DNA from: Micromonospora coerulea
Lineage (GTDB): Bacteria; Actinomycetota; Actinomycetes; Mycobacteriales; Micromonosporaceae
Reading direction: 5' to 3'
DNA: 64,000 nt
NCBI RefSeq assembly: GCF_016598485.1
Contig: NZ_JAEMUW010000002.1
Location: 124,001-188,000, forward strand
Of the stretch, positions 55,290 through 63,590 are shown piece by piece. Every line of letters begins with the position of its first letter. Position 1 is the first letter of the stretch. Under the pieces are notes generated by a model that was not told where the DNA came from, did no database searches, and was given only the letters and a program-made list of their open reading frames with translations. The position numbers were made by a program, and so were the translations under genes.

Positions 55290-57734
55290 ATGCCAATGTC
55301 CACGACGGTGGGACAACGCGATGTCGTCAGTTCGCCACGATGGCCGGTGCCCGAGGAGAGACGCACGGTCACCGTGCTCTTCGCCGACATCGTCGGCTCG
55401 ACCGGCCTGATGGAACGGCTCGACCCGGAGGACGTACGGGCCCTGCAACGGGCGTATTTCGACACCGTCGCCGCGGTGCTGCGCCGGTGGGACGGCGTGG
55501 TGGAGAAGTACATCGGCGACGCGGTGATGGCGCTGTTCGGTGCGCACTCCTCCGACGGCTTCGACGCGTACCGGGCGGTGCGGGCCGGGTTGGAGATCCA
55601 ACGGGCCGTCGACCGCCGGGTGCCGGCCGGCACCCGGCTGCGCGTCCGGGTCGGCGTGGCGACCGGCGAGGTCCTGGTCGACCTCGCCGCCACCCGGGAC
55701 GGCGGGCACGGCACGGCCAGCGGCGCGGTGATCACCACCGCGGCCCGGCTCCAGGAGTACGCCCCGCCCGGCGCCGTCGTGGTCTGCGCCGCCACCCGGC
55801 GGGCCACCGGCGGACTGGTGGAGCAGCGGCCGCTGGCGACCATGACCGTGGCCGGCAAGGCGGTGCCGCTGGACGTCTGGCGGGTGACCGGGGCGCCCCG
55901 CCCGCGCCCCGCCCGGCACCACGGTCCCCTGGTGGGCCGGCGCCGGGAGCTGGCCACCGCGGGCGAGGAGATCACCCGGGCGGTACGGGACCGCCGCCCC
56001 CGCTGGATCTCGCTGGCCGGACCGGCCGGCAGCGGGCGCAGCCGGCTGCTGCACGAGCTGACCCGGGCGGTGTCCACGGTGGACGGGACGCCGGTGCGCT
56101 GGTGCGTCGCGCACTGCCCGCCGTACGCCCGCGGGGGTGCGGCGCCGCTGGCCGACATGGTCCGCGGGTTCGCCGGGATCCGCGACACCGATCCGGCCCC
56201 GGCCGTCCGGCGGCGGCTGGACACGGCGCTCGACCCGGTGCTGCCGCCGGCCCGGCGCGCTCCGGCGGCGCAGGCGCTGGCCGAGCTGCTCGCCGCGCCC
56301 GAGGACGCCGCAGGCGCCGAGCGGGGTGCCGAGGCCTGGCGACAGGTGCTGCTGGCGCTGGCCGCGGCGGAACCGGTGGTGGTCGCGGTGGACGACCTGG
56401 ACCGGGCGGCGCCGGCGGTGAACCGCTTCCTGCACCGGCTCTTCGTCGCGGCGACCGAACGGGGGCTGCCGCTCGCGGTGGTCGCCACCCACGGCCCCGG
56501 CTGGGCGGACGTGCTGCCGGGCGCCGGCGACCGGCGGCGGCGGGTGCCCCTGCCGCCGCTCGGCACCGTCGAGACCGGACGGTTGCTGCGGCACCTGCTC
56601 GGCCGGGCCGGCCGGCCCGCCGCGCTGGCCCGGGAGCTGCTCGCCCTCGTCGGCGGGAACCCGGCGGTGGCCGAGGCGTACGTGCGGGCGCTCGACGAGG
56701 AGTGCGGCGCCCCGGCCGGGCAGGTGCCCGACCCGGTACGGCGCATCGTCGACGCCCGGCTGGACCGGCTCGACGGCGACCACCGCGCGGCCCTGATGGC
56801 CGGCGCGGCGCTCGGCACCCGGTTCCCGGCCGGCGCGGTCGAGCGGCTGCTCGGCTGGGCTCCCGGCCGGGCGGAGCCGGTACTGCGCGGCCTGGTCGCC
56901 GGCGGCCTGCTGGGGCGGCCGGCCCGCGGCGGGTACGAGGTGGCCGAGCCGGCCGTGGCCCGGGTGGCGCACCGCCGACTGCCCCGCGCGGTCCGGGCCG
57001 AGTTCGCCCGCCGGGCCCGGACGGCGTGCGCGCCCGGTGCCGGCTCGCCGCTTCACGGCGGTCCCGGACCCGCGCGCCCGGCCGGCGTCGCCACCGCCGC
57101 CCGACCGCTGCGCACCGCCCGGGCGGCCGCTGTGCCGGCCGTCGCCCGCCCCGTACACCGCCCCGCCGGCATGCGACCGGCCACAGTGGCCACCGGTGCC
57201 CCCGATGCCGGTTCCTCCCGAGGTGGGCACCCGGTCAGCGACGTGCGCGGAAACCGGCGCCCGGCGGAGGTGCGCGCCCTGCGCGCCGCCGCCGACGTCC
57301 GCGCCCGGCCGACGCCGGGCCGCCGGGCCGCGCGCCCGGAGCCCGCCACGCTGTCGTGGACCGGACCCGACCGGGTCGGGGCCGGGCCGGCGCGCGCGAC
57401 CGGGGAACGCGGAGGTCACCCCGGGTTCGCACCGACGCAGCAGCCCCGCCGGTCCCCGTCCCGGCCCCGGGCGTCCGGCGAGGTGAGCCGGCGCGGCCTC
57501 GCGACCGTCGGGCCGCCGACGGCACCGCGCGAGCCGGACGTCGCACCCGGCGGATCGCCGTACTCGACATCGCCGTCCGACCGACCACGCTCCGTCGCCC
57601 GATCCGGGGCGCCCACCACGGCGCCGTCCACCGCGGCCGGCCGGGCGGCCGCCCGAAGGCTGGCCGGCGGCACGCCGCTGCCCCGCCGGCCCGGGCCCGC
57701 CGAGGGCGTACCGGCCCGCCTCGTCGCCGCCTGA
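55290..57734 (+). CDS. Class III adenylate/guanylate-cyclase-like protein with AAA-type ATPase domain
   Basis: The 814-residue protein starts with a class III cyclase domain: VTVLFADIVGSTGLMERLDP with metal Asp33, and VVEKYIGDAVMALFGAH with Asp77. A STAND/AAA-like ATPase follows (GPLVGRRRELATAGEEITRA). Its Walker A reads GPAGSGRSRLL, with Arg in place of the usual Lys; Walker B is VVVAVDDLDRA. From about residue 575 the sequence becomes low-complexity Pro/Arg/Ala/Gly without the TPR domain normal for this family. The tail may be an unstructured extension or the product of a frameshift. A GGAAGG site precedes the ATG. Confidence 0.83.
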   Translation: MPMSTTVGQRDVVSSPRWPVPEERRTVTVLFADIVGSTGLMERLDPEDVRALQRAYFDTVAAVLRRWDGVVEKYIGDAVMALFGAHSSDGFDAYRAVRAGLEIQRAVDRRVPAGTRLRVRVGVATGEVLVDLAATRDGGHGTASGAVITTAARLQEYAPPGAVVVCAATRRATGGLVEQRPLATMTVAGKAVPLDVWRVTGAPRPRPARHHGPLVGRRRELATAGEEITRAVRDRRPRWISLAGPAGSGRSRLLHELTRAVSTVDGTPVRWCVAHCPPYARGGAAPLADMVRGFAGIRDTDPAPAVRRRLDTALDPVLPPARRAPAAQALAELLAAPEDAAGAERGAEAWRQVLLALAAAEPVVVAVDDLDRAAPAVNRFLHRLFVAATERGLPLAVVATHGPGWADVLPGAGDRRRRVPLPPLGTVETGRLLRHLLGRAGRPAALARELLALVGGNPAVAEAYVRALDEECGAPAGQVPDPVRRIVDARLDRLDGDHRAALMAGAALGTRFPAGAVERLLGWAPGRAEPVLRGLVAGGLLGRPARGGYEVAEPAVARVAHRRLPRAVRAEFARRARTACAPGAGSPLHGGPGPARPAGVATAARPLRTARAAAVPAVARPVHRPAGMRPATVATGAPDAGSSRGGHPVSDVRGNRRPAEVRALRAAADVRARPTPGRRAARPEPATLSWTGPDRVGAGPARATGERGGHPGFAPTQQPRRSPSRPRASGEVSRRGLATVGPPTAPREPDVAPGGSPYSTSPSDRPRSVARSGAPTTAPSTAAGRAAARRLAGGTPLPRRPGPAEGVPARLVAA

Positions 57735-57849
57735 CCTCCGCCCGGGCGGCACGGACTCGGGGACCGGAGCACGGCCGGGTGCACGTTCGGCGCGGCGGCG
57801 CGGGCGTCGAGCGCGGGGACGGTCCGCGCAGGGCCGGCCGGCGGTCGGC

Positions 57850-58416
57850 TCAGAGGCGGGCGAGGAACGCCAGCGCGCGGTCCCAGGTCTGCTCGGCGGC
57901 GACCGGGTCGTGGTCGGGCAGATCCGGATCGGTGAAGAGGTGCCCGGGCCCCGGGTAGCGGTATACCGACAGGTCGGCACCGGCGGCGGTCATCCCCCGC
58001 TGCCACTCGTCCACCTCGTCCTGCGGGTCGTACTCGTCGGGTTCGGCGAGGTGCAACTGCACCGGCAGCCCCGGACGGACCGCGTCCGGCGCGCCACCGG
58101 TGCCGTGCAGCAGCAACAGGCCCGCGGCGGCGGGGCGCTCGGCGAGCAGCACCCCGGCCACCCCGGCCCCCAGCGAGAAGCCGGCCAGCACCGTCTCGGG
58201 CGGCAGGTCCCGCGCCGCCGCCCGGGCCCGGTCGAGCACCGCGTCCTCGCCGACCTTGCGGAGCAGGGCGAAGCCCTCCTCGACGGTGTCCACGGCCGGC
58301 AGGCCGTACAGGTCGGGGGTGACCACCTGGTGCCCGGCGGCACGCAACCGGTCGGCGGCGGCCAGCACGGCGGGGCGCACCCCGTAGACGGAGTGGAAGA
58401 GCAGTATCTGTCCCAT
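57850..58416 (-). CDS. Dienelactone-hydrolase-like alpha/beta hydrolase
   Basis: The 188-residue protein fits the dienelactone hydrolase fold: MGQILLFHSVYGVRPAVLAA, VVTPDLYGLPAVDTVEEG, nucleophile Ser81 in LAGFSLGAGVAGVLL, and catalytic His in PGPGHLFTDPDLPDHD. Classic dienelactone hydrolases have Cys at the nucleophile position, so this belongs to the Ser-bearing branch. The substrate is unknown. It converges on the cyclase-like gene and follows paaI by about 130 nt in the same direction. Confidence 0.87.
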   Translation of the reverse strand: MGQILLFHSVYGVRPAVLAAADRLRAAGHQVVTPDLYGLPAVDTVEEGFALLRKVGEDAVLDRARAAARDLPPETVLAGFSLGAGVAGVLLAERPAAAGLLLLHGTGGAPDAVRPGLPVQLHLAEPDEYDPQDEVDEWQRGMTAAGADLSVYRYPGPGHLFTDPDLPDHDPVAAEQTWDRALAFLARL

Positions 58417-58547
58417 CCGGCCATCCTGCCCCAGGGCACGCGGGCCGGCGGCAGTACCGGGCCGTGTCGAAACGGCCGGCTCCCAGCCGCGTCCCACTCG
58501 GGCCGAGAGGGCCAGCCAGCGTCGCACGCGGGCCGGAAGGGGCCGGC

Positions 58548-58967
58548 TCAGCCGGCGTCGGCGGAGGGCGCCAGGGTGCGGCTGCGGCCCCGGAACTCGG
58601 CGACCACCTCGGTGTCGCGCCAGACGGTGACGTCGTAGATGCCGCTGCGCCCGTAGCGGGTGCGTTCGGTGGCCCGGGCCTCTAGCAGGTCGCCCTCGCG
58701 CACCGGCCGGAGGAAGCTGATCTCCCCGCCGGCGGCGACGGTGACCGGCCCGTGGCTGTTGCAGGCCAGCGCGAACGCGGTGTCGGCGAGCAGGAAGACG
58801 AAGCCCCCGTGGCCGATGGCGTGGCCGTTGAGCATGGCCGCGGTGACCCGCATCCGGGCCACCGCCGCACCGTCGGCGGCCGAGACCAGTTCGATGCCGA
58901 GCGCCTTGGAGGCGACGTCGGCGTCGAACATGTCGTGCGCCGCGTTGCGGCCGTCGGGCTGCCCCAT
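58548..58967 (-). CDS. paaI: PaaI-type hotdog thioesterase
   Basis: The 139-residue hotdog-fold enzyme has AAMLNGHAIGHGGFVFLLAD with the HGG motif and VAAGGEISFLRPVREGDLLE. PaaI hydrolyses phenylacetyl-CoA derivatives to rescue CoA. The gene begins one base after the paaK stop, so the two form a tight unit. The rest of the phenylacetate pathway (paaABCDE) is not in this window. Confidence 0.92.
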   Translation of the reverse strand: MGQPDGRNAAHDMFDADVASKALGIELVSAADGAAVARMRVTAAMLNGHAIGHGGFVFLLADTAFALACNSHGPVTVAAGGEISFLRPVREGDLLEARATERTRYGRSGIYDVTVWRDTEVVAEFRGRSRTLAPSADAG

Positions 58968-58968
58968 G

Positions 58969-60276
58969 TCAGCGGCCCCGCCGCTGGTCCACGATCCGGC
59001 GCATCTTGCCCATCGACCGTTCCACCCCGTCCGGCTCGACCACCCGCACCGCGATGCTGACCCCGATGGTGTTCTTGACCTGCTCGACCAGCGCCGCCCC
59101 GGCCCGCTCGGCCTCGTCCGCGGCCACCCCGACCCGGCGTTCGACCCGGACGGTGAGGGTGTCCATCCGGCCCTGCCGGTCCAGCACGCACTGGAAGTGC
59201 GGCGACAGTGCGGGCGTACGCAGGATCAGCTCCTCGATCTGGGTGGGGAAGACGTTCACCCCGCGCACGATCATCATGTCGTCGGTCCGGCCGGTGATCT
59301 TCTCGATCCGGCGCATCGACCGGGCGGTGCCGGGCAGCAGCCGGGTCAGGTCGCGGGTGCGGTACCGGACCACCGGCATGGCCTCGCGGGTCAGCGAGGT
59401 GAGCACCAGCTCGCCCTGTTCGCCGTCGGGCAGCACCACGCCGGTGACCGGGTCGATCACCTCCGGGTAGAAGTGGTCCTCCCACAGGTGCAGGCCGTCC
59501 TTGGTCTCCACGCACTCGACGGCCACGCCCGGCCCCATCACCTCGGACAGGCCGTAGATGTCCACTGCGTGCATGTCGAGCCGCTGTTCCATCTCCCGGC
59601 GCATGTCCTCGGTCCACGGCTCGGCGCCGAAGATCCCGACCTGGAGCGCGGTGGACTTCGGGTCGACGCCCTGGCGCTCCATCTCGTCCACGATGGCCAG
59701 CATGTAGCTAGGGGTGACCATGATGACGTCGGGCTCGAAATCGCGGATCAGCAGCACCTGCCGCTCGGTCATGCCACCGGAGACCGGGATGACCGTGCAG
59801 CCGAGTTCCTCGGCGCCGTAGTGGGCGCCGAGGCCGCCGGTGAACAGGCCGTAGCCGTACGCCACGTGCACCCGGTCGCCGGGGCGGCCGCCGGCGGCGC
59901 GGATGGACCGGGCCATCAGGCGGGCCCAGGTGGCCAGGTCGTCGCTGGTGTAGCCGACCACGGTGGGCCGGCCGGTGGTGCCGGACGAGGCGTGCAGCCG
60001 GGCGATCCGCTCCCGGGGCACGGCGAACATGCCGAACGGGTAGTTCTCCCGCAGCTCGGCCTTGCCGGTGAACGGGAAGCGGGCCAGGTCGGCCAGCTCC
60101 CGGCAGTCGTCGGGGTACACGCCGGCGGCCTCGAAGGCCCGGCGGTAGTGCGGGACGTTGTCGTACGCGTGCCGCAGCGACCAGCGCAGCCGGTCCAGTT
60201 GCAGCGCCCGCAGCTCGTCGACGCCGGCCCGCTCGACGGGCTCCAGCTCCTCGGGACGAGGGGTGCGGTCCTGCAC
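58969..60276 (-). CDS. paaK: Phenylacetate-CoA ligase
   Basis: The 435-residue adenylate-forming enzyme activates phenylacetate to its CoA ester. Motifs include RLHASSGTTGRPTVVGYTSDD, HVAYGYGLFTGGLGAHYGAE, IFGAEPWTEDMRREME, IYGLSEVMGPGVAVEC and KITGRTDDMMIVRGVNVFPTQIE. An AGGAGGT site places the start at the GTG at 60274-60276; the frame is open upstream but without homology. Its size matches the family. Confidence 0.94.
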   Translation of the reverse strand: MQDRTPRPEELEPVERAGVDELRALQLDRLRWSLRHAYDNVPHYRRAFEAAGVYPDDCRELADLARFPFTGKAELRENYPFGMFAVPRERIARLHASSGTTGRPTVVGYTSDDLATWARLMARSIRAAGGRPGDRVHVAYGYGLFTGGLGAHYGAEELGCTVIPVSGGMTERQVLLIRDFEPDVIMVTPSYMLAIVDEMERQGVDPKSTALQVGIFGAEPWTEDMRREMEQRLDMHAVDIYGLSEVMGPGVAVECVETKDGLHLWEDHFYPEVIDPVTGVVLPDGEQGELVLTSLTREAMPVVRYRTRDLTRLLPGTARSMRRIEKITGRTDDMMIVRGVNVFPTQIEELILRTPALSPHFQCVLDRQGRMDTLTVRVERRVGVAADEAERAGAALVEQVKNTIGVSIAVRVVEPDGVERSMGKMRRIVDQRRGR

Positions 60277-60437
60277 GGTGACCTCCTGCGTGACGGTGTC
60301 CCGCCACCGCTGCGGCGCCGGGCGCTGCTGCGTACCGTACGCCCGGCACCGGCTGGGTTGCCAGGTCACGGGCCCGGCAGCGGCCGGCGTCGATGGCCGC
60401 GCCGACCGCGGCCGGGCCGGCCCGGATCAACCCACCG

Positions 60438-60881
60438 TCACGGGTTCTCCGGGTCGAGGTCGCGCTCGCGCAGCAGCGCGTCCAGCTTGGCCTCGATGCG
60501 CTCGTCGGACTCCCGGGACTGCGACGAGCCCCAGTAGTAGAACAGCGCCAGGCCGGCGGCCTGCCAGATCAGCTGGAGGAACTCCGACTGCCAGTTCTCG
60601 AAGGTGCTGGCGAAGAACTGCGGCAGGAAGTCGCTCCAGGCGAAGGACTGCCCGTGCTGGCTGGCCTCGTTGCTCTCCACGGTCATCTGGAAGAAGAACT
60701 GGCCGAGCCAGGAGAAGAGGAAGAGCGCGCCGGTGACGAGGGCGAAGGAGTACGCCTTTGGCCACGGCGGCTTGCGGAACGGTGGACCCGCACGGCGTGT
60801 CCCGCGCCCCGACCCGGCCTTCTTGTCGGCCGCGCGGGACCTGGACGAACGCGTGCCGGTCGCGGTGCTGTCTCCCGCCAT
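60438..60881 (-). CDS. DUF6766-like membrane protein
   Basis: The 147-residue protein has a basic, Ser/Arg-rich N-terminus of about 40 residues. A membrane helix follows (YSFALVTGALFLFSWLGQFF), then a loop with NEASQHGQSFAWSDFLPQFF and a second membrane helix (LQLIWQAAGLALFYYWGSSQ). It ends in a charged helix. This pattern is that of DUF6766, a family of unknown function. The ATG at 60881 has a GAGGGGG site; another ATG six codons upstream is less likely. Confidence 0.82.
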   Translation of the reverse strand: MAGDSTATGTRSSRSRAADKKAGSGRGTRRAGPPFRKPPWPKAYSFALVTGALFLFSWLGQFFFQMTVESNEASQHGQSFAWSDFLPQFFASTFENWQSEFLQLIWQAAGLALFYYWGSSQSRESDERIEAKLDALLRERDLDPENP

Positions 60882-60974
60882 CAGCGACCCCCTCTCCACG
60901 GAATTGATCGCTGCGAGATGTGCCCCGGCGCGGGAGGATCGAAACCGACGCCCGGCCCGGGGTTATGCTCGGCG

Positions 60975-61066
60975 GTGACCGGCGGTGGGGCCCGCCGTCC
61001 CGGGGTACGCCGGGAGAACCGCGACAGGCTCGCCAACGGTCCCTGCCAGTGATGCCCGTCCTGGTG
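60975..61066 (+). promoter_or_regulatory. Candidate fluoride (crcB-type) riboswitch
   Basis: The leader of crcB1 contains GGCGGTGGGGCCCGCC (60981-60996). This is close to the 5' core GGCGATGAGGCCCGCC of known fluoride riboswitches. It also has GAGAACCGC (61015-61023) and a 3' GTGATGCCC (61050-61058) whose GCCC could pair with the upstream GGGC as the pseudoknot. The normally conserved GATG is GGTG in the 5' part, so the assignment is tentative. Position immediately before fluoride-channel genes is the main support. Confidence 0.42.
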
Positions 61067-61075
61067 GGGAGGCAC

Positions 61076-61570
61076 GTGACACCGCCCGAGTTCCGCGTCG
61101 ACCCCGACGTCGACCTGCACGTCCCCGCCGACCGGGGTGAGCTGGCCGCCCATCCCACCGCGGTGCTCGGCACCATAGCCGCCGGCGGCGTGCTCGGCGC
61201 GCTGGCCCGGGCCGGCGTCCAGGCCGCCTTCCCGCACGCCCCGACCGGCTTCCCGTGGGCCACCTGGGGTGTCAACGTCACCGGCTGCCTGCTGATCGGC
61301 GCGCTGATGGCGGTGCTCACCACGCGTCCCACCGGCCCGCTGGTCCGGCCGTTTCTCGGCGTCGGGGTGCTCGGCGGCTTCACCACCTTCTCCGCGTACG
61401 CCGTGGACGCGCAGCGGGCGGTCGCGGCAGGGGCGGTCGGCACCGCGCTGGCGTACCTGGCGGCCACCCTGGTCGGCGCGCTGCTCGCCGTCTGGGCCGG
61501 GGACGCGGCGACCGGCCGGCTGCTGGCCCGCGCCCGCCGGCGACCCGAGCCCACCGGGGAGGGCCGGTGA
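61076..61570 (+). CDS. crcB1: Fluoride channel subunit CrcB/Fluc 1
   Basis: The 164-residue membrane protein has four hydrophobic segments. CrcB motifs present are AAGGVLGALARAGVQAAFP, FPWATWGVNVTGCLLIGALM (conserved Asn in the NxxG turn) and GVGVLGGFTTFSAYAVDAQR, which holds the fluoride-pathway FTTFS. It exports fluoride with CrcB2, probably as a heterodimer of antiparallel subunits. The GTG at 61076 was chosen because the ATG at 61052 would lie inside the candidate riboswitch. GGGGAGG is close upstream. The first 30 residues are an unusual acidic extension. Confidence 0.9.
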   Translation: MTPPEFRVDPDVDLHVPADRGELAAHPTAVLGTIAAGGVLGALARAGVQAAFPHAPTGFPWATWGVNVTGCLLIGALMAVLTTRPTGPLVRPFLGVGVLGGFTTFSAYAVDAQRAVAAGAVGTALAYLAATLVGALLAVWAGDAATGRLLARARRRPEPTGEGR

Positions 61571-61929
61571 CCGTCCTGCTGATCGCGCTCGGGGCGGCGC
61601 TCGGCGCACCGCTGCGCTACCTGACCGACCGGGCCGTGCAGGCCCGGCACGACTCCCCGTTCCCGTGGGGGACCCTGACCGTCAACGTGGCCGGGTCGCT
61701 GCTGCTCGGCGCGATCGCCGCGATCCCGGCCGAGGCCGCGGTGACCGCCCTGGTCGGCACCGGCTTCTGCGGCGCGCTGACCACCTGGTCCACGCTCAGC
61801 TACGAGACCCTGCGGCTGACCCGCCAGGGTGCCCGCTGGCACGCGGTGGCCAACGCGCTGGGCAGCGTGGTGGCCGGCCTGGGCGCGGCCACCCTCGGCT
61901 ACGCCCTGGTCCGGGCCCTGGCCGGCTGA
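61567..61929 (+). CDS. crcB2: Fluoride channel subunit CrcB/Fluc 2
   Basis: The 120-residue membrane protein has the full CrcB pattern: LLIALGAALGAPLRYLTDRA, FPWGTLTVNVAGSLLLGAIA and LVGTGFCGALTTWSTLSYET, where TTWS replaces the FTTFS of the partner. The GTG start overlaps the crcB1 stop as GTGA, so the two subunits are made together. Its last 31 bases overlap the 3' end of the cobalamin fusion gene on the other strand. Confidence 0.94.
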   Translation: MTVLLIALGAALGAPLRYLTDRAVQARHDSPFPWGTLTVNVAGSLLLGAIAAIPAEAAVTALVGTGFCGALTTWSTLSYETLRLTRQGARWHAVANALGSVVAGLGAATLGYALVRALAG

Positions 61930-63590
61930 CCGGTACGCCCGGTGCGGGCGGCCGGCCCGGCGAGGGCGACCACCGGCCCGAGGACGAAGACCGCCGGCGG
62001 CCGGATGCCCTGCCGGACGGCCAGCTCCCCCACCTCGCCGAGGGTGGTCGGCAGGGACCGCTGCGTCGGGTGCCCGGCGTCCTGCACCACCAGGACCGGG
62101 GTGTCCGCCGCCCGGCCGTGGGCCACCAGCGTCTCCGCGATCAGGCCGATGGTGTCGACCGCCATCAGCAGCACCACCGTGCCCCGCGATCGAGCCAGCG
62201 CCGGCCAGTCCACCAGCGATCCGGGGTGCTCCGGGGGCAGGTGCCCGGAGACGACGGTGACGTCGTGGGCGACGCCGCGGTGGGTGACCGGCACGCCGGC
62301 CAGGGCGGGTGCGGCCACCGCGCTGCTCACCCCGGGCACCAGCACCGTGTCGATCCCGGCGGCCGCGCAGGCCTGGACCTCCTCGTGGCCGCGCCCGAAG
62401 ACGTACGGGTCGCCGCCCTTGAGCCGGACCACCCGCTTGCCGGCGCGGGCGTGCGCGACCAGGGTGTCGTTGATCGTGTCCTGCCCCATCGACGGCCCGC
62501 GCGGCACCTTCGCCGCGTCGATCACCAGCACGTCCGGGCGCAGCCCGGCGAGCAGCCCGGTCGGGGCGAGCCGGTCGGCCACCACCACGTCCGCGGCGGC
62601 CAGCAGCGCCTTCCCCCGTACGGTGATCAGGTCGTCGGGGCCGGGCCCGCCGCCCACGATGGCGACCTGGCCGGGGCGCAGGCCCGGGTCGTGGTGGTGA
62701 TCGTGATGGTGGTGGTGGCCGGGACCGCCGGCCGGGTCGTCGGGGTGGTGGTGCGGGGTCTGCGGCCGGCCGACCTTGTCGGCGAAGCCGGGCAGCGCCA
62801 CCCGGTACGCGCAGGTGTCACAGTTCATCCGGATGTCCCCGCGCCGCGCCTCGGTGTGCCGCTGCAGCACCAGGTCCGCCAGGGCGTCGCAGTCGCCGAT
62901 CAGGTCGGCCACCCGCACGTCCAGCTCGGGGTGGTCGGCGGCGTACGCGTCGGTCTGCGCGACGATCCGGTCCGGCAGCACGCCGGCGAAGAGGAAGTAC
63001 GGGGCGACCACGATCCGCCGGGCGCCGAGCCGGCGCAGCCGCTCCAGCACGGCCGGCACGGACGGCTCCGCCAGGGAGATGAACCCCGGCTCGACGCCGG
63101 CGTAGCCGCGCCCCTCCCAGAGCAGGCGGGCCACCTTGGCGACCTCGGCGTTGGCGTCCGGGTCGGTGGAGCCGCGCCCGATCAGCGCCACCCAGGTGCC
63201 GGCCCGGTCGGCGCCGTCCGCGACGGCGTCGATCCGATCGGCGAGGATGTCGTGCAGCAGCGGGTGCGGCCCGAGCGGCCGGCCGTAGGCGTACCGCAGC
63301 CCGAGGTGGCGCTGCCGCTCCCGGGCCAGCGCGGCCGGGATGTCGCCCTTGCCGTGCCCGGCGGCGGCGAGCACCAGGGGCAGCGCCACCAGGTTCCGGT
63401 GTCCCCGGCCGGCCAGCGCGCCGACCGCGTCGGTCAGCGGCGGCCGGGACAGCTCGATGAAGCCCCCCTCGACGTCGTCGACGACGCCCCGGCGGCGGAT
63501 CCGGTCGACCAGCGCGGCGAACTGGGCGACGCCGGCGGCGCTGCGGGTGCCGTGCCCGACGATCAGCAGCGGGGTGCGGTCGGGGGTCAT
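61899..63590 (-). CDS. cbiX-cobA: Sirohydrochlorin cobaltochelatase fused to uroporphyrinogen-III C-methyltransferase
   Basis: The 563-residue protein joins two cobalamin/siroheme steps. The N-terminal CbiX part (1 to about 240) has LLIVGHGTRSAAGV with His13 and LAAAGHGKGDIPAALA with His79. A cysteine patch (MNCDTCAYRVALPGFADKVG) and a linker of about 25 residues with eleven histidines follow, then a CobA-type methyltransferase from about residue 300 (VAIVGGGPGPDDLITVRGKA, VRLKGGDPYVFGRG, VVLLMAVDTI). The CobA part makes precorrin-2; CbiX inserts cobalt. The start overlaps the cobH stop by one base. Confidence 0.92.
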   Translation of the reverse strand: MTPDRTPLLIVGHGTRSAAGVAQFAALVDRIRRRGVVDDVEGGFIELSRPPLTDAVGALAGRGHRNLVALPLVLAAAGHGKGDIPAALARERQRHLGLRYAYGRPLGPHPLLHDILADRIDAVADGADRAGTWVALIGRGSTDPDANAEVAKVARLLWEGRGYAGVEPGFISLAEPSVPAVLERLRRLGARRIVVAPYFLFAGVLPDRIVAQTDAYAADHPELDVRVADLIGDCDALADLVLQRHTEARRGDIRMNCDTCAYRVALPGFADKVGRPQTPHHHPDDPAGGPGHHHHHDHHHDPGLRPGQVAIVGGGPGPDDLITVRGKALLAAADVVVADRLAPTGLLAGLRPDVLVIDAAKVPRGPSMGQDTINDTLVAHARAGKRVVRLKGGDPYVFGRGHEEVQACAAAGIDTVLVPGVSSAVAAPALAGVPVTHRGVAHDVTVVSGHLPPEHPGSLVDWPALARSRGTVVLLMAVDTIGLIAETLVAHGRAADTPVLVVQDAGHPTQRSLPTTLGEVGELAVRQGIRPPAVFVLGPVVALAGPAARTGRTGQPARARTRA

